Shown: positions 50,378 through 62,624 of the stretch, piece by piece
Layout of the letters: each line of letters opens with the position of its first letter
Numbering within the stretch: position 1 is the stretch's first letter
Assembly: GCF_000003605.2 (NCBI RefSeq)
Contig: NW_003126883.1
Coordinates: 1,731,307 to 1,795,306, forward strand
Source of the DNA: Saccoglossus kowalevskii
Lineage: Eukaryota; Hemichordata; Enteropneusta; Harrimaniidae
Direction: 5' to 3'
DNA: 64,000 nucleotides
Position numbers and translations under genes: made by a program
The notes under the pieces: generated by a model
Seen by the model: the letters and a program-made list of their open reading frames with translations, nothing else
The model's database searches: none
Told to the model about the DNA's origin: nothing

Positions 50378-50530
50378 CTATCCGGGTCCGAACTGTCGGG
50401 TCTGGCGGTAGAAACCATCTAAAAACTCGTTGATGGAGACGGTACAATAACTTGAATCATGATGGCACGCCCTTGGTTGAGGTTCGCCATCGTCGCAGAG
50501 AGTCGGGTTATCAGAAACTCGCTCATGACT
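50378..50530 (-). CDS. Candidate terminal coding exon of unknown gene (weak)
   Basis: On the minus strand a plausible acceptor (TTGCGTTTTCTTACAG) precedes 50 in-frame codons and a TAG. The residues look protein-like: SHERVSDNPTLCDDGEPQ, then three Cys in all at exon positions 12, 22 and 29, and a tail ending RQFGPG. It would be a phase-0 last exon. No family was recognised. There is no clear AATAAA downstream on that strand (only an ATTAAA near 50150), and a longer frame overlaps it in another phase, so chance is a real alternative. Confidence 0.22.
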   Translation of the reverse strand, partial: SHERVSDNPTLCDDGEPQPRACHHDSSYCTVSINEFLDGFYRQTRQFGPG

Positions 50531-53500
50531 CTGTAAGAAAACGCAAAGCGACGACAAAAACAATGCTGTCTCGTAATTTTAGTATTATTCGTTTAGTTTT
50601 CGGAGTGTCCTAATTTGTTCAACTCTATTATGTGTTTAGCAACGTGAGATAACTCTACAGTAACTCCAGGCCATTTTATTTATGTCCAGTGACCTTTTTT
50701 GACTTCAACCAATTAGTTGTGGGGATACCAGGATACCGGCCTAATCAAACGAATTGTTCTTGTTATTAATTAATATGATACTTGAGCCAGTTGGCAACAA
50801 ACCTTACAACTATGATGCAGTGGATATACCGACAAATACGTGTCAAGAAAACGTCGGGAGTCTGGCGTACCACTCACAATTCCAATTAGCAGATTATCAT
50901 GAAGCCTGACCCCCTCATTAGTCAACACCGTTCTGACCTCCGAGTTTAAAGTAAATAAAGCAAAAACGTACCTTCTTGTTGGCCCCGGAGAAAGTTTTGA
51001 AAAGCGTCAAGACTATTTCGTTAATTTGGATGTATGTAGTATTAAAACGTGATTGATTAAAGTAGCCTAGGTGATTGACGTCATATTTTTAAAATGATGT
51101 AATTGATGATAGGTAAATTAGTAACAACATATCGCCTAACTGTGCAGTGTGTCGGAAAGTTTTCCTTTTTAATATATTTCTAATAAAAATGTTTAGTTAT
51201 CAAAAAAGCCCGTCTGAAAACCTATTCTCCGCGGTGTTTTGTCTTATAAATATGGAATATCTTACTAATTGCGATGGAGTTCTTTAATTCGAACGCTGAT
51301 TTTGGGAATTCAAATCACTAGAATACAAAGTTTCTTCAAATAGGAACAAATTCAAAGAGCAATAGCTGGTAGGTATATAGTTTTCACATTTGTTGAGAAA
51401 CACTGATTGTCATCACGATGAACATGTATTTCATAAGTACAAATGACATTTTTCTATGTCGTATCAAACTCTCTGAACTCTACGGAATATAGTATATTCC
51501 ATGATTATATCATAGGGTTTATGATTATAACGACTCTGTAATGTGAGTTGAAAAATAGTGAGACCTGGCGGCAGCCGGGGTAATTTAATAAGTCTCCGCT
51601 CTTTTAAGAAGCTTCTCCGAAGATGCTATCTATTTAGCAGACACACCTACCATACCCTATAAGACGATCTTTGAAACAACGGAATCTGACGTCACATGGT
51701 AGACGAATTTAACACGTGTAGTTCGATAAATCGTTAGAATCCCTTAAACAACTCCGAGGGCAGCTGTTTCCCGACTTTGTAATTTGAAACTGAGTCGTAC
51801 ATTTAGAGTAACACTAACCCAAGAAAAGTTTTTTTTTTCTCTATCGCTGTAAAGTGGTGTTCGGAAAAAAATCTATCATCGGCCATTTTCTAGCAGGGAG
51901 CTTAAATTGAATTAAAATCAAAACTTTTTCTGGAAGTTTCGACCGCTTTTTGTTTGTTTTGTGTTCACATACGTATTCGTGACATCATCCGGCTCAAGTG
52001 TTCAACTACTTTGGTTATTACATTGTAATTAAAAGTGGGCAAGTTTAAAAGAAATTGTTTTAATCTGACAACAGAGGGAATAACTAAAGAATGCTGCCCC
52101 GTAACTCTCAGGTTAAGAGTGAGTCAGGATTGAATTTCGTTGAATTATTTATAACCGTGCCTCTCACTGTGAGAAAGAGTAAATAGTACAGTAGGTGTTT
52201 AGAACCAGGTAGCCAATCTCTCTCTCACGTTGGATAAACAACTTTGAAATTAAGATGTACATTGAAGTCAACAAAAAACTTTGTTGTAGAATCGCCATTT
52301 CTACGGGATCGAAGTGACAGTTACACTGGTTTGATCCAAGAATACCAAATGCAAATCATCTTAAGAATACTTTGTCTAATGTGTTTGTTGGGGGGTAACG
52401 AATCGAGGATGTCCGTGGTGGGAAAGACGGGTTACGTGAGATACAACATCGACAGCCCGGGATGTAAACATCTCGTTGTTGAATATTAATGCTTGTCCCA
52501 TTACAGTGACATCAGACCGTTGTTTAATTAAGAACAGCCTGGTTGAAATACGTCACTTAGTAGTAACGGGGCTTGTTTAAACTCCCCGCTACTAGAAACA
52601 GCATGTGTTGGGTTTTATTTGTAAAATTCACTTTTCCTTCCATCAGTCATGTTCTTTAATGAGATCGAGTGAAACTTTATTTTGGCCACGAATGATTTTG
52701 TTTGTTTGGTTTGGTTTGGTCGTGCGTAGAATCCCTTATGTCGAACTACAACATAATGTTAAATTGTGATTTTAAGTGTATATATTTCGATTACGTGCGT
52801 TATTACTACTAAATCGTGCGATAAAATTCGATTCAGTTTAAGCGATTTAAAAAAATGCCATAGGAAAGACAAGAACCGATGTTGTTTACCACGGAGTCCC
52901 ATCGTGCCTGTAACTGTGAGCTCTTGACAAGCCTTCAGTGAAAATAAACACGTTCGTATAGTGTCGAAGTTGGATAGTGCGATCATTACGAGTTAGTGTT
53001 CAAATTATTGAACTAACATTCCCTCGCGCTGCAACAAAAAACACCATTCTTTGCTTATAAAAAGCCAAAGATAGCCATCTAAAGGTGTTTTAGCGAGAAT
53101 TGGGGACCCATTGTAGGGCTTCCATTCCAGCGAAAATGCTGAACAAAAGTAACTTTTTTTATTGGCACGCGTAAACGTGCACATTAAGATACATCAAATG
53201 TGTTATCGGGCTGCAGCTCCTGCATAGATGTTCGGTGACCACGAATAAGCTGCATTGTCGCGGCATTGAGACAGAATGTCATGTCAAGGGGCAGCAGGTA
53301 AACGCAAAATAAAATAAAAACGTTTTAAAATTCATTTGGGGCACTTCAATAAAGAAAGACTACACAATGACGTAACCAAAGAACATCAGGGGGTGATCTA
53401 GTTGTCGCTGAACTTTTCTACAGAAATGACAATACCACGAGTTCTTCTTTTCTAGTGTTTGTGTGATCATCTTTGAGTGACAGTTCGACTCGTTTGGTGG

Positions 53501-55590
53501 AAAACAAGCATTCGAGACTGTCTTTTCGATAGCTTTTAAAAGCCAATCATCAGACAGAGCTATCACTCTTAGAAATTCACCAAGTAGAGTCAATTGCACA
53601 AGCAGTAGTTAGATAAAAACATTGGCAATGTAGCCTTTCACATGACTCTATAATGATCGTCATCAGTATAGATTTATACTGTTGTAAAATGGTATTCGTT
53701 TAGGCAATCGAGAAGCGCTGTTACTGTGACTGTGTTGAAATATAATGAGAGAAACCGATGATCGGTAAACAGCTTCACACACGCATTCTCGTTCTTCTCA
53801 TCCCTATTATTGCCAGTGTTGTGGTTTTGCTCGCCGGGTAAATAACAAAACGACCCGTGAGTTTGGAGAGAGGTGCGCGGCTTGAGTTCATGCACACGGA
53901 ATGCTACGATCTGTAGAAATAGGATGAATTTCATTCGGAATTTAAGCAATGGACTTAGGAATTGTTATACGACAAAACATACTATTCCCGCCTTTCTATG
54001 TCAGTTCATAGTTGTTACTAATTCACATTATTTCGAATGGGTAAACGTATAACCTCCCACAAGAGATGGAATGTTAGTTGTTCTAGAATTCGTCTCACAA
54101 TAATGGTTTTGGAAACAAGACACCCGATCAACAGTGCAAGTGCTTTCATCCATTGCATGTAGTATATATATGTGTCCAAAACACAATTCGATACAAAATA
54201 CAATTCTATATTCTCGGCCCATGGTATCTTTTCCTCTTAGGGGAATGTTATTTTATTGGCAATGATTAATGATGAGAAAGCGGGGGTTTTGGTATCCTAT
54301 CATAAACAGGAATTCCTCAAGTCAAACTGTCGTTCCAACATAGGCTACATATACGTGATTCCTTACATGTCCAATTACGCCCAATGTGCCACGTGACACA
54401 TCCCTATTTTTTTTTGTTTAAAGTCAAAGTCATGATCAACTTTTTGTATATATTGATAATATATGGCGGTAGCCTAGGAGACGAGAGATATCGACAACGC
54501 ATTAAGGTCTTCTCCCTGTTAATGTCATTCAGCCCGGAGGCCATACATGTCAGATAAAGACCAGAATGAAACGATGTTGTGGAGCAAAAAAAACATCATC
54601 AAAACCATAAACACCACAAATAGTGTAAAATAAAAAGTCACTCGCATCTGTTTCATATTTGTGATTTCTTTGCCAAAGAAAAAAAACACATCAGAAAAAG
54701 ATAAGTCAGAAAAAGATAAATACAAAAAAGTAACTCGAAACATACACGTGTACAATTGCATTGGTGTATTTCAATTAGTCAGACGTGGACTCAACATATG
54801 CGCGTTATCTTTAAACCACGAAGCCAAAAATGTCGTGTTTATTTTGATTAACTTCGTTCATTTTTAGACCGCCTGTTTAGCTAGTATTGACGGGAATTAT
54901 CTTTATGAAAGAAGGCAATGGTGTAGCCTCGAATCATCAATTGTAAAAGGTAATTTTTTAGGGTCATATGATTTACAAATATAGGGACGTATTTTGGTTA
55001 CATGAAAATAATTTTAAAGAAACCATTCATAATTATCGTTGTGTTGCGAATCAGTTACTAGTACTTGAATATTGCAAGAGTTTTTATTCTAATAATTAGC
55101 ATAGTTACAATTTTAGTGAAGTGATTAATAAACCAAATTGTGAAAGTATCTGTGATTTATAACACATGCATATTTTTAAAAACCTTTCAATTATCATAAT
55201 TCGTATAAATATTTTTAATCTTTAAGTCCGTTGCTATTTTGAGAAGCAAATATTTTGTTAGTTAGTGTTTCGTATAAAAAATCGAACACTTGAATTGCAG
55301 ACATATAACTCTATTCATCTTCCCCTCGCTAATCCAACAACCCGACTATTCGTTTTTTTTAAAGAATTTGCACGGCGCTGTAACGGCGGAGCACTGAAGC
55401 TGAAAATTCCTACAAGGAAAACAATTGAGGCTTGAATTTCACTTGTCATTCTCTGAGCTTATGAGGCATGATACTCAGTCCGGAATGAAATATTAAAAAT
55501 CCAAACTACACGAAATAGGGGCAATCTATGTAATGGCGCGTGCCTGCAAGTGACGCTGAATCTTTTCCAAGATCGTCATGGACAAGGTCC
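50531..55590. other. CpG-rich non-coding DNA
   Basis: 50650-51000 is motif-dense (ACCAATTAGTTGTGG, ATTAATTAATATGATAC, CCAATTAGCAGATTATC). The rest is mixed sequence with (TTTGG)n-like text near 52702. A 15-bp unit (TCAGAAAAAGATAAG) is duplicated in tandem at 54691-54720. No gene was supported; frames such as 52244-52489 are within chance. Confidence 0.45.
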
Positions 55591-56037
55591 CGATGGCACA
55601 CTAGCCCCAATACATAGACGAAGGCAACAATGCGTACACCCTGCTCTGTACAGTCATTAGATTTTTTTAAATATATTATGTATTTTTGTATTATGCGTGC
55701 TATGAAGGGTGGTAATTGATGCTGAAATTGTACAGATTTCTGCAGACAGTTAGAGGTGCATGTTCATGGATGACTTGGTAAATAGGTATTGATAATAACA
55801 GACGTGAAACCAAGAAGATTGTCTGGGTAATGAAGATAGATGGACGGTGAGACGATCTCAATTCGCATCTGCCATTCTCGTGGATTGTAAACGATGTGAA
55901 AATACGAAATACGACTCTTGCTCGCACGTGACGTTTTCTCAGCAGACAAAAACATTTAGCTTGAATCAATTTCAAATAACTTCCCTGCCCTACAAAAAAA
56001 ATTATGAAAAAAATGAAATCCTACTAATTTTTTCAAG
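55591..56037. other. Non-coding DNA left of the LINE fragment
   Basis: A+T-rich to about 55845; the plus frame then stays open into the LINE-like segment but its residues here resemble nothing recognised. Confidence 0.4.
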
Positions 56038-56233
56038 TACTGATCTATGTCAGCGTGCTGATGACTCCGGAAATTGCGGACATTTGTTGGGAAAATTCTG
56101 CGATAAAAATTCGGAAATGTTTGACAGGCTAGACGCCCCCTCGGCAGATAGACTGCATGAGGTCACCGTTGAAGAAGTAGAACGCGTTGTATTAATCGAC
56201 GGAAACAAAACAAGGAACCCGACATACCACTGA
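56038..56233 (+). mobile_element. Probable decayed LINE fragment (endonuclease-RT linker region)
   Basis: The plus frame here reads RADDSGNCGHLLGKFCDKN, then a stretch with DAPSADRLHEVTVEEVERVV and NKTRNP. In CR1/L2-like non-LTR elements the linker before the reverse transcriptase has the order (A)D.FG.FF.DKI, a Pro/Ser-rich gap, a short F-x-PVTEEEV segment, then N/SPTKSC-LDP. The order and spacing here fit that pattern. The frame stops just where the family's LDPIPTW motif is expected, and neither the reverse transcriptase nor the endonuclease core follows, so only about 65 codons survive. A chance resemblance is possible. Confidence 0.38.
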
Positions 56234-58200
56234 ATTCAGCACACACAATGATATTGCAAGCAATTATTCGATCTGTAATTAGACATTTCTCTAAAGACTA
56301 AAAGACCATCAATGTTTCTGTGTTATTATCTAATTTATGCGTGCCATACACGGCAAGTATTGGCACCTCCCATTTGCTTTTGTTATAACATTGACTGACT
56401 GACAACGTTTTTTTTTTCCTACTCAACCTCATGGTCCGTATTATGTCACGTATACCAAACAGTAAATTGAATCGAAAATCTAATTTATAGCACACAAAAA
56501 TCGATAAAAGTTCAACTTGTTCGTGAACTTGGTGACATTGCTGGTTCTCGTTCCAAATTGAGTCGGAGGCTCTATATATAGCTGTGTTGGTAACAGAGCT
56601 GTCAGTCTGCGAGTACAATGTGGGTACAATGGTAACGGAGCTATCGCAGTGTTACCATCCGGAGACTCGATGTATACGTTTTCGCATCCCAATAGACACA
56701 ACGAATTAACGCAAAATGTTGCGGGAAATCTTACTTTCATGATATACAATGTGAACACAGTGTATTTAGCGTTGATCATTCGTAAAACGTACAAACAAAA
56801 ACTATAATTCAGTGCTATAAGTCGCGGTGTATCAGTGGAGCGAACCTGCCCCGAGCCTCACTTAGTGTAAATTTAGTGCATTCTCTTCACCGTCGAGTCA
56901 ATTCTAAAATTACTTTCATGCAATTGACTCGTATTCCTCTACCCATTTCTGTGGTATTGGCCTTTGATTTTGTGTGAGAGCCGGATATTTCAAGATGGCG
57001 AGTTTCAGAATAATATAATAGTGCGATCATTGTCTTTTTGGCCTTTTCAGTATGAAAACACTTCGTGTAAATACACAACCATCGCTACCACGCATGCTTG
57101 GCGACCTCTCCTATACAACATTTCGTTGTGTTTAGTTAGACGCTTATCATGCTGCACGTTCAACAAACATCGCCATACAGTGAACTCGCTCGCCATATAC
57201 TAACGAAAAAACAACAGCATTAACAGCACATATTTTGCAAAAACAACAAAATTAATCACATAATCAACCCACACCCCTTCCAGAATTATAAATATTATTA
57301 ATTATATTCGTGGTATACAGTGCTACCATAAACAACGAGCATAACGAATTTAAATTTAAGTACTAGTACAATATTCTTTCCTATTTGTGTTGACTAAAGT
57401 CCCCCAATCGTTCTGTGTATTTCCTCACGTGCCACCAAAACGACAGCTTTCCACCTCTACCGCTAATCGATCCCCAAGTATATGGGATTAACGAGAGAAA
57501 AGTACACACGCATTTAGCATTATAAAAGAAATGGAGATTTGTTTTAAACGGTAAGGAAATTAACAAAATTGTCGTTTAAACCAGCGGACGGGGTAATAAT
57601 ATTATATCATCGCCGTCGAGTTAGACGGGATAAAACACGGTATATTCGTTCACTGGTAACAACGAATTCGCCTGTTCAACGTTGTCCCTGTTATGGCAAA
57701 TATATACCGCTCACATTCGCACGGAAATAACGTTAGAAGCATACCCGAGAGAAACGTACTCGATAGAGATGTCAAACGCGACAGCCAGTGAAAATACACT
57801 TAGTCAATAACAATGCAGATACAGTAAACTCCTATCACCAATTTATAAACGAAATTGTCGTAGATTGGGTTTTTACGTGGCATTTCGTACCTGTTATATT
57901 TACGCCATGTTTTGCGGTAAATAAAACGTGTACTTGCGTAAAATTTAGGGGGAGATAAAGTCGAATTTCGAACGAATGAATGTGGTAGTCTGTGGGAAAA
58001 ATAAAATGACTTATAGAGACACAATACGCCGGTGTTAGTATTCCCGTTGATAGACGTAAGGGAACGCCCGCTGTACTGTAGTCCGGTGTATAGTGTTTTT
58101 GACACCAGTTTATCGTTGCTGATTTACGGGAACGCGCAAAAATACACACCTCCAAGCAGTGCTGATTTGTTCTAATTTGAAGATACGCAATTACCACATT
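56234..58200. other. CpG-rich non-coding DNA
   Basis: Several overlapping frames on the minus strand (56298-56794, 57800-58203) are within chance. CAAGATGGCG, a YY1-type site, lies at 56991-57000. No gene seen. Confidence 0.45.
56991..57000 (+). promoter_or_regulatory. YY1-type site (AAGATGGCG), copy 1
   Basis: CAAGATGGCG matches the YY1 core that often sits at or just downstream of transcription starts. The 12-mer TCAAGATGGCGA recurs at about 58520. Confidence 0.4.
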
Positions 58201-58900
58201 CATACGGTGTCCAGCCTTGCTTGTTTTTCTTCACCTACAAAAACGATGTAAATTAATGAGCCGTTTAACACCCCGTCAATAGCAATAGGCGTGACTGTAA
58301 GTGTTTTTTTCTCGCCCGTTTCTTGACACCAGGTGAATGCGGAAATTACGGTCCGCGAACGGAAAAAAATACCACACACTCGTCGATTAACATGGTTCTA
58401 TAAAACAATTCTATAATCTAAATTTATCTGACGAACTAAAATGTGTCGATACAAACAAGGAAAAGTAAGCGGTACCCAGTTCTGTTTTGTCGGAGAGGAC
58501 GGTCTTCTTCGGAGAGAAATCAAGATGGCGACTTGGACAGCAAGACAAAGATTCTGAGGGCGAACGAATTCCATCCAAATCCAGCCGCACACTTGACAGC
58601 AATTCATTGTTTTCTCCTTAAAATGGCGGAGAATTCGGCCTCACAAAAAACACAGATGGTATTTGATCCTCTCGATCATTATATGTGCTCGTATTTCGGC
58701 CTATTGCAGATGCGTTGTTTACGTCCGTCTAAACAGCGGCGAGTCTAGCAGGGGACTCCGCAAATCGAAGGGGCGGAGCTACAACCTGATTACTCGATTG
58801 CATGGCACGTATCCATTACCGCTGAAGAGACGCATACTCACGGTTATGAATAGGCCTGATTGGCATGTCGAGCCCATGCCTTCACTTCACTTTTTTGCAA
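58201..58900. promoter_or_regulatory. Candidate CpG-rich promoter region with YY1-type sites
   Basis: 58470-58870 is CpG-dense. CAAGATGGCG lies at 58521-58530 and AAATGGCGGA at 58621-58630. Frames on both strands overlap here (plus 58443-58748, minus 58398-58607) and neither is convincing. Two YY1-type sites in one orientation inside a CpG-dense patch suggest a start site reading rightward; this is inference. Confidence 0.3.
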
Positions 58901-61545
58901 AGATCTGGCGTCTTTTTTTCCAGTTGCATACTTATAAGATACTCAACCGCCTAATTTGACTGGCGATGCTTTCAAATTTAAACATACCTTGGCACATTGC
59001 TACACGTGCGTTTTTCAATGTCCATCCATAAAATCGCACCTCCACGAAACTTGTCACCCGCAAAGAACAATCTTCATCAATGTTAAAAAAAAATCTTAAA
59101 GTAAAACGCAGTGATATAATTCACTGCCCTACCCAGACACTGATAAAGTATTTTAATTCAAGGAGATTCCTGCGAAATTCCCGCCTTATTCTCTAAAATG
59201 GTACGAGCCATTATATGGATTCCTAAGACGGTTATATGGTTTCAGTGACAGGGATGTCAACTTTTCTGTCATGATTCTACTCAGTGACCCCCTTACCTCG
59301 CTTCTTTCTCTGGAATTTTACATTTTAATAGGGCTGGAATTGTTCCCATGACGCGACAACGAGGAGAAAAAAACTACAATAAAGAGTGGGTAGTGTTTTT
59401 CACGGCTCACCATAATGCATAGGGACTGTCCGATAATTGTGATATTGTTTAAAAGTAAGATTCTTTTCTCCTCTCACATTTAACAAGTTTGTGACATTTC
59501 ATGTCCTATTAAGCTCGAATCCATCAGATGCAACAACTTTTTAGATGAATTTTCCGAGGGGAGTCAAATCTGCCAATGGTTTCAAATAGTGGGGTTCGAA
59601 AACTGGACCGGCCAAAAACGAGGTGTCTTATCTTATGTATGTCTTGGAATTTTAGCATCGCATTATTAGATGGCAGAAAGTATCCAGTTTAGATTTATTT
59701 CCGCTTGGACTAAGCCCTTCTGTACTTTTCTTGCATGTCTGAATTCTGACTTATTGAGACGACGTCGTTTTGTGTGGCCCACCAATGCAATCACTACACC
59801 ACAGCCTTTGTCTGTATGCAGCGCCGATTAGCGACCAGGGGGCCCCCTAATTGGAGCACCCTCATTTAGGCGGATGTGTTTTCTTATGGTAATGTTGATC
59901 AGGAGCCAAGACAAAATAGTGTGAATAAACCCGTCTACGAGGGGACAAATATTAGGTGGGTAACAATTGAGACTGTGATAATACCATGTTAAACATCCAT
60001 GGAGGGAGGCAGGACGATATAGAATATACCCACAATGCGTGTCCGTATTCACTTCAAAGCATATCAATAACAGCACAGGCAGGCCAACTCGTAACGTTTG
60101 TCGAATGAACCACTCTTTTCTTCACTATTCTTTTATTCCTTACAGTCACCGGTTTGACTGACACGAGGGTACAATGGGACCACGTTAAAAAGACTGGCAA
60201 GTTTGCCAGATTCTATCACTGCGGGGCAAATTCGAGATTCCTTTAAAAACAATATTTGTATGATCCGGGGGTATACATGTACGTATCAGGAACCACTCGT
60301 GATTCTGAGGCAATTGAATCCGATTTAAAGAAAAACAACCGTTTTAGAGACGCCATTTTTTTGTAGATAGACCCACCTGGGAATCAGTGACGTTATTTTC
60401 TCTAATAATATGGAAGCCAAGCTAAATAGTTTTGTTTAGGTAAAGAAAAATAAATGACACATGTAATCTTGTGAAAAGGGTTCTGTAATTGGAAAGAAGC
60501 ATAGCTTTGCGTTTTTATTTTTTTACAATAATAATAATAACAAAAAGTTAACAGTTTCCCATTCCTAAAATGCAGGCACAAACAAGAATGATTTGAAACA
60601 CATATTCATCTGTTTTGCCCTCTCCCTCTCTCTAAAACACTACCACAGTTGGTTAGAGACTGAAAGAAAACGACGCCGGTGATAGTAGTACTCTCCATAT
60701 TTATGACGTAATTAAATTAAAAATAAGTTGACTAAAACTAGCAGGGAGGTCTATTCCACTTTCCAACTTAGTAACTATTATGGGATAGTGATGTATGCGA
60801 GAAAACCCAACTAAGTTTTCTTGAGAGCAGTATCGCAACTATCATAAATTAGCTGTACTATATGGTGTAATTCTGAGTTTGGTGCTGTAAGCTGGGAAAT
60901 AGACACCCACCAATCAATGCGTGAACTTCGACCTACTAAAGTCCTAGACTAAATTCTATCAAATGGAACAAGTAAAATATGCTTAGCATTATTTCACACA
61001 TTCATCCTCTCTCACTTTTTTCTTTAAAAAAATCATCACATTAACATTAATGTTTTTAAAATTAATAATAAATTGTCAGCTATCTTCTTCACACTAAAAA
61101 CTCGATGTTCTCCTATATAATATAATACATTTTGGTTTTTAAGGGAACGGCTTGTTGCTGGATATTGTCCAGACGCCATTTTGTGTGCATGTGTGTTTCA
61201 GGCTTCTTAAAGCGACATGATTTATGTTTTTTGCTGACTGCATCTGCTTGTGGAGTATATACTGCATTATCATTGATGTCGTACTTGAAAATGTCTTTTT
61301 AAAAGTTATGGTATACACAAACCAAATGCTGAATTATAGAGCGTTGTAGGTTGACGTGATAGACGGGGTCGGCTCGTCCCGAGTTGAGAAGACCATCTGA
61401 ATGTTATCTTGGATGCACCGATGAGACAAATCTGACCTACAAATAAAGCTAACATCTATACATTCTTCTCTTGGAGAAGAGAAACGAAAACAAATCTGGA
61501 TATATATGACATAAAACTTTACTATATATTTTTTTCTCAGAGTCT
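58901..61545. other. CpG-rich non-coding DNA; probable 3' UTR at its right end
   Basis: The right part would hold the 3' UTR of the minus-strand gene whose stop codon is at 61546-61548. An AATAAA on the minus strand occurs at about 60514-60519; whether it is the one used is unknown. CACAAAATGGCG reads on the minus strand at about 61174-61185. No other gene seen. Confidence 0.4.
59831..59847 (+). promoter_or_regulatory. CTCF-like core motif
   Basis: GCGACCAGGGGGCCCCC contains ACCAGGGGGC, matching the conserved CTCF core CCACCAGGGGGCGC closely. The GGGGGCCCCC palindrome may alternatively be chance. Confidence 0.3.
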
Positions 61546-61732
61546 CTACGCGAGTGTTGGTGATAGCGGCGTGTGTGACTTGTTCTGTGTGGCTTCCAGG
61601 AGCGCGTGTGCTGGGTCGAGCGACTGCTGTTTGGTTAACTGACCGGGTAAAGTCGTTGCTCCGTCCACTGTTATTATTGGGTTAGGCGACGTTGGATTGT
61701 GTGATGGCTGTTGGTGCTGCTGGCTTTGTAGT
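61546..61732 (-). CDS. Last coding exon of a spliced gene; Q/S/T/P-rich protein tail
   Basis: The minus strand shows a textbook acceptor: a long pyrimidine tract of T and TC repeats, then CCCCGCAG just before 61732. The exon begins with the last base of a split codon, runs 61 codons and ends with TAG at 61546-61548. The peptide starts LQSQQHQQPSHNPTSPNP, continues through IITVDGATTLPGQL and an LDPAHALLEATQ segment, and ends SHTPLSPTLA. The Gln-, Ser/Thr- and Pro-rich composition is typical of activation or low-complexity tails of transcription factors and co-regulators, so a nuclear regulator is likely. I could not identify the family. Codon third positions and CpG content look coding-like. 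Upstream exons should lie to the right, probably outside the window or in the 62369-62624 gap. Confidence 0.6.
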
Positions 61733-62368
61733 CTGCGGGGAGAGAGAGAAAAAATAAAAAAAAATATTAATATATACACGATATTCACGTCAATAATGAG
61801 CATGGAGGCCGTTTCTACATTTTTAATAGACGCGCAGTCAGCTGTCATAAAAATGGCGACATTCCCTATTTTGCACACAGACAGCTTTGATAATGATGTC
61901 GTTTCTTTCTGTTTCGCGTAGTTTTTCTCCTCCTTGTTGCTGTTTATATTGATTCAACTGAACGTTGTGATGTAGCGATATTAATAACATTGCCACCACT
62001 CCGTATTACAATGTTACTGTATATATCCCTCTTTAATACCAATACATTATGCAAGCAGAGTGAAGAACCACCCTCATCGCCTGTACGTATTGTGTACAAG
62101 TATGCTGTCATGATGAGGTAGGAGGGACTTTAGCACTGATCTATCTTAATCAAACACGATTGTGGAGAAAGGCAAGCGGATCGGAGGGGCGGAGACCTTC
62201 CTAAACTTTCTTCCTACTGATATCTATGTATCTTTTCTAACTTTGTAGTATTTGGTTTGATAGAAGGCTTATCCTTGTATTAGATTATGCGAATTCGGTA
62301 TGATGATTGCAATGTCTGGAGCAGCAATCCAAGCAGAAACGCGTGAACGTGCAGGATTATTTCAGGCA
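61733..62368 (-). other. Putative intron upstream of the terminal exon
   Basis: Begins at the acceptor of 61546-61732 and continues rightward as non-coding CpG-rich DNA up to the assembly gap. AAAATGGCGAC lies at about 61850-61860. Confidence 0.4.
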
Positions 62369-62624
62369 NNNNNNNNNNNNNNNNNNNNNNNNNNNNNNNN
62401 NNNNNNNNNNNNNNNNNNNNNNNNNNNNNNNNNNNNNNNNNNNNNNNNNNNNNNNNNNNNNNNNNNNNNNNNNNNNNNNNNNNNNNNNNNNNNNNNNNNN
62501 NNNNNNNNNNNNNNNNNNNNNNNNNNNNNNNNNNNNNNNNNNNNNNNNNNNNNNNNNNNNNNNNNNNNNNNNNNNNNNNNNNNNNNNNNNNNNNNNNNNN
62601 NNNNNNNNNNNNNNNNNNNNNNNN
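62369..62624. other. Assembly gap, 256 N
   Basis: Unknown bases; the non-round length suggests an estimated gap size rather than a fixed placeholder. Frames crossing it are meaningless. Confidence 0.99.

Noticed and set aside
49980-50447. 155-codon minus-strand open frame
   Set aside because: Same length argument. It begins at a non-ATG codon and overlaps the more exon-like 50378-50530 frame in another phase.
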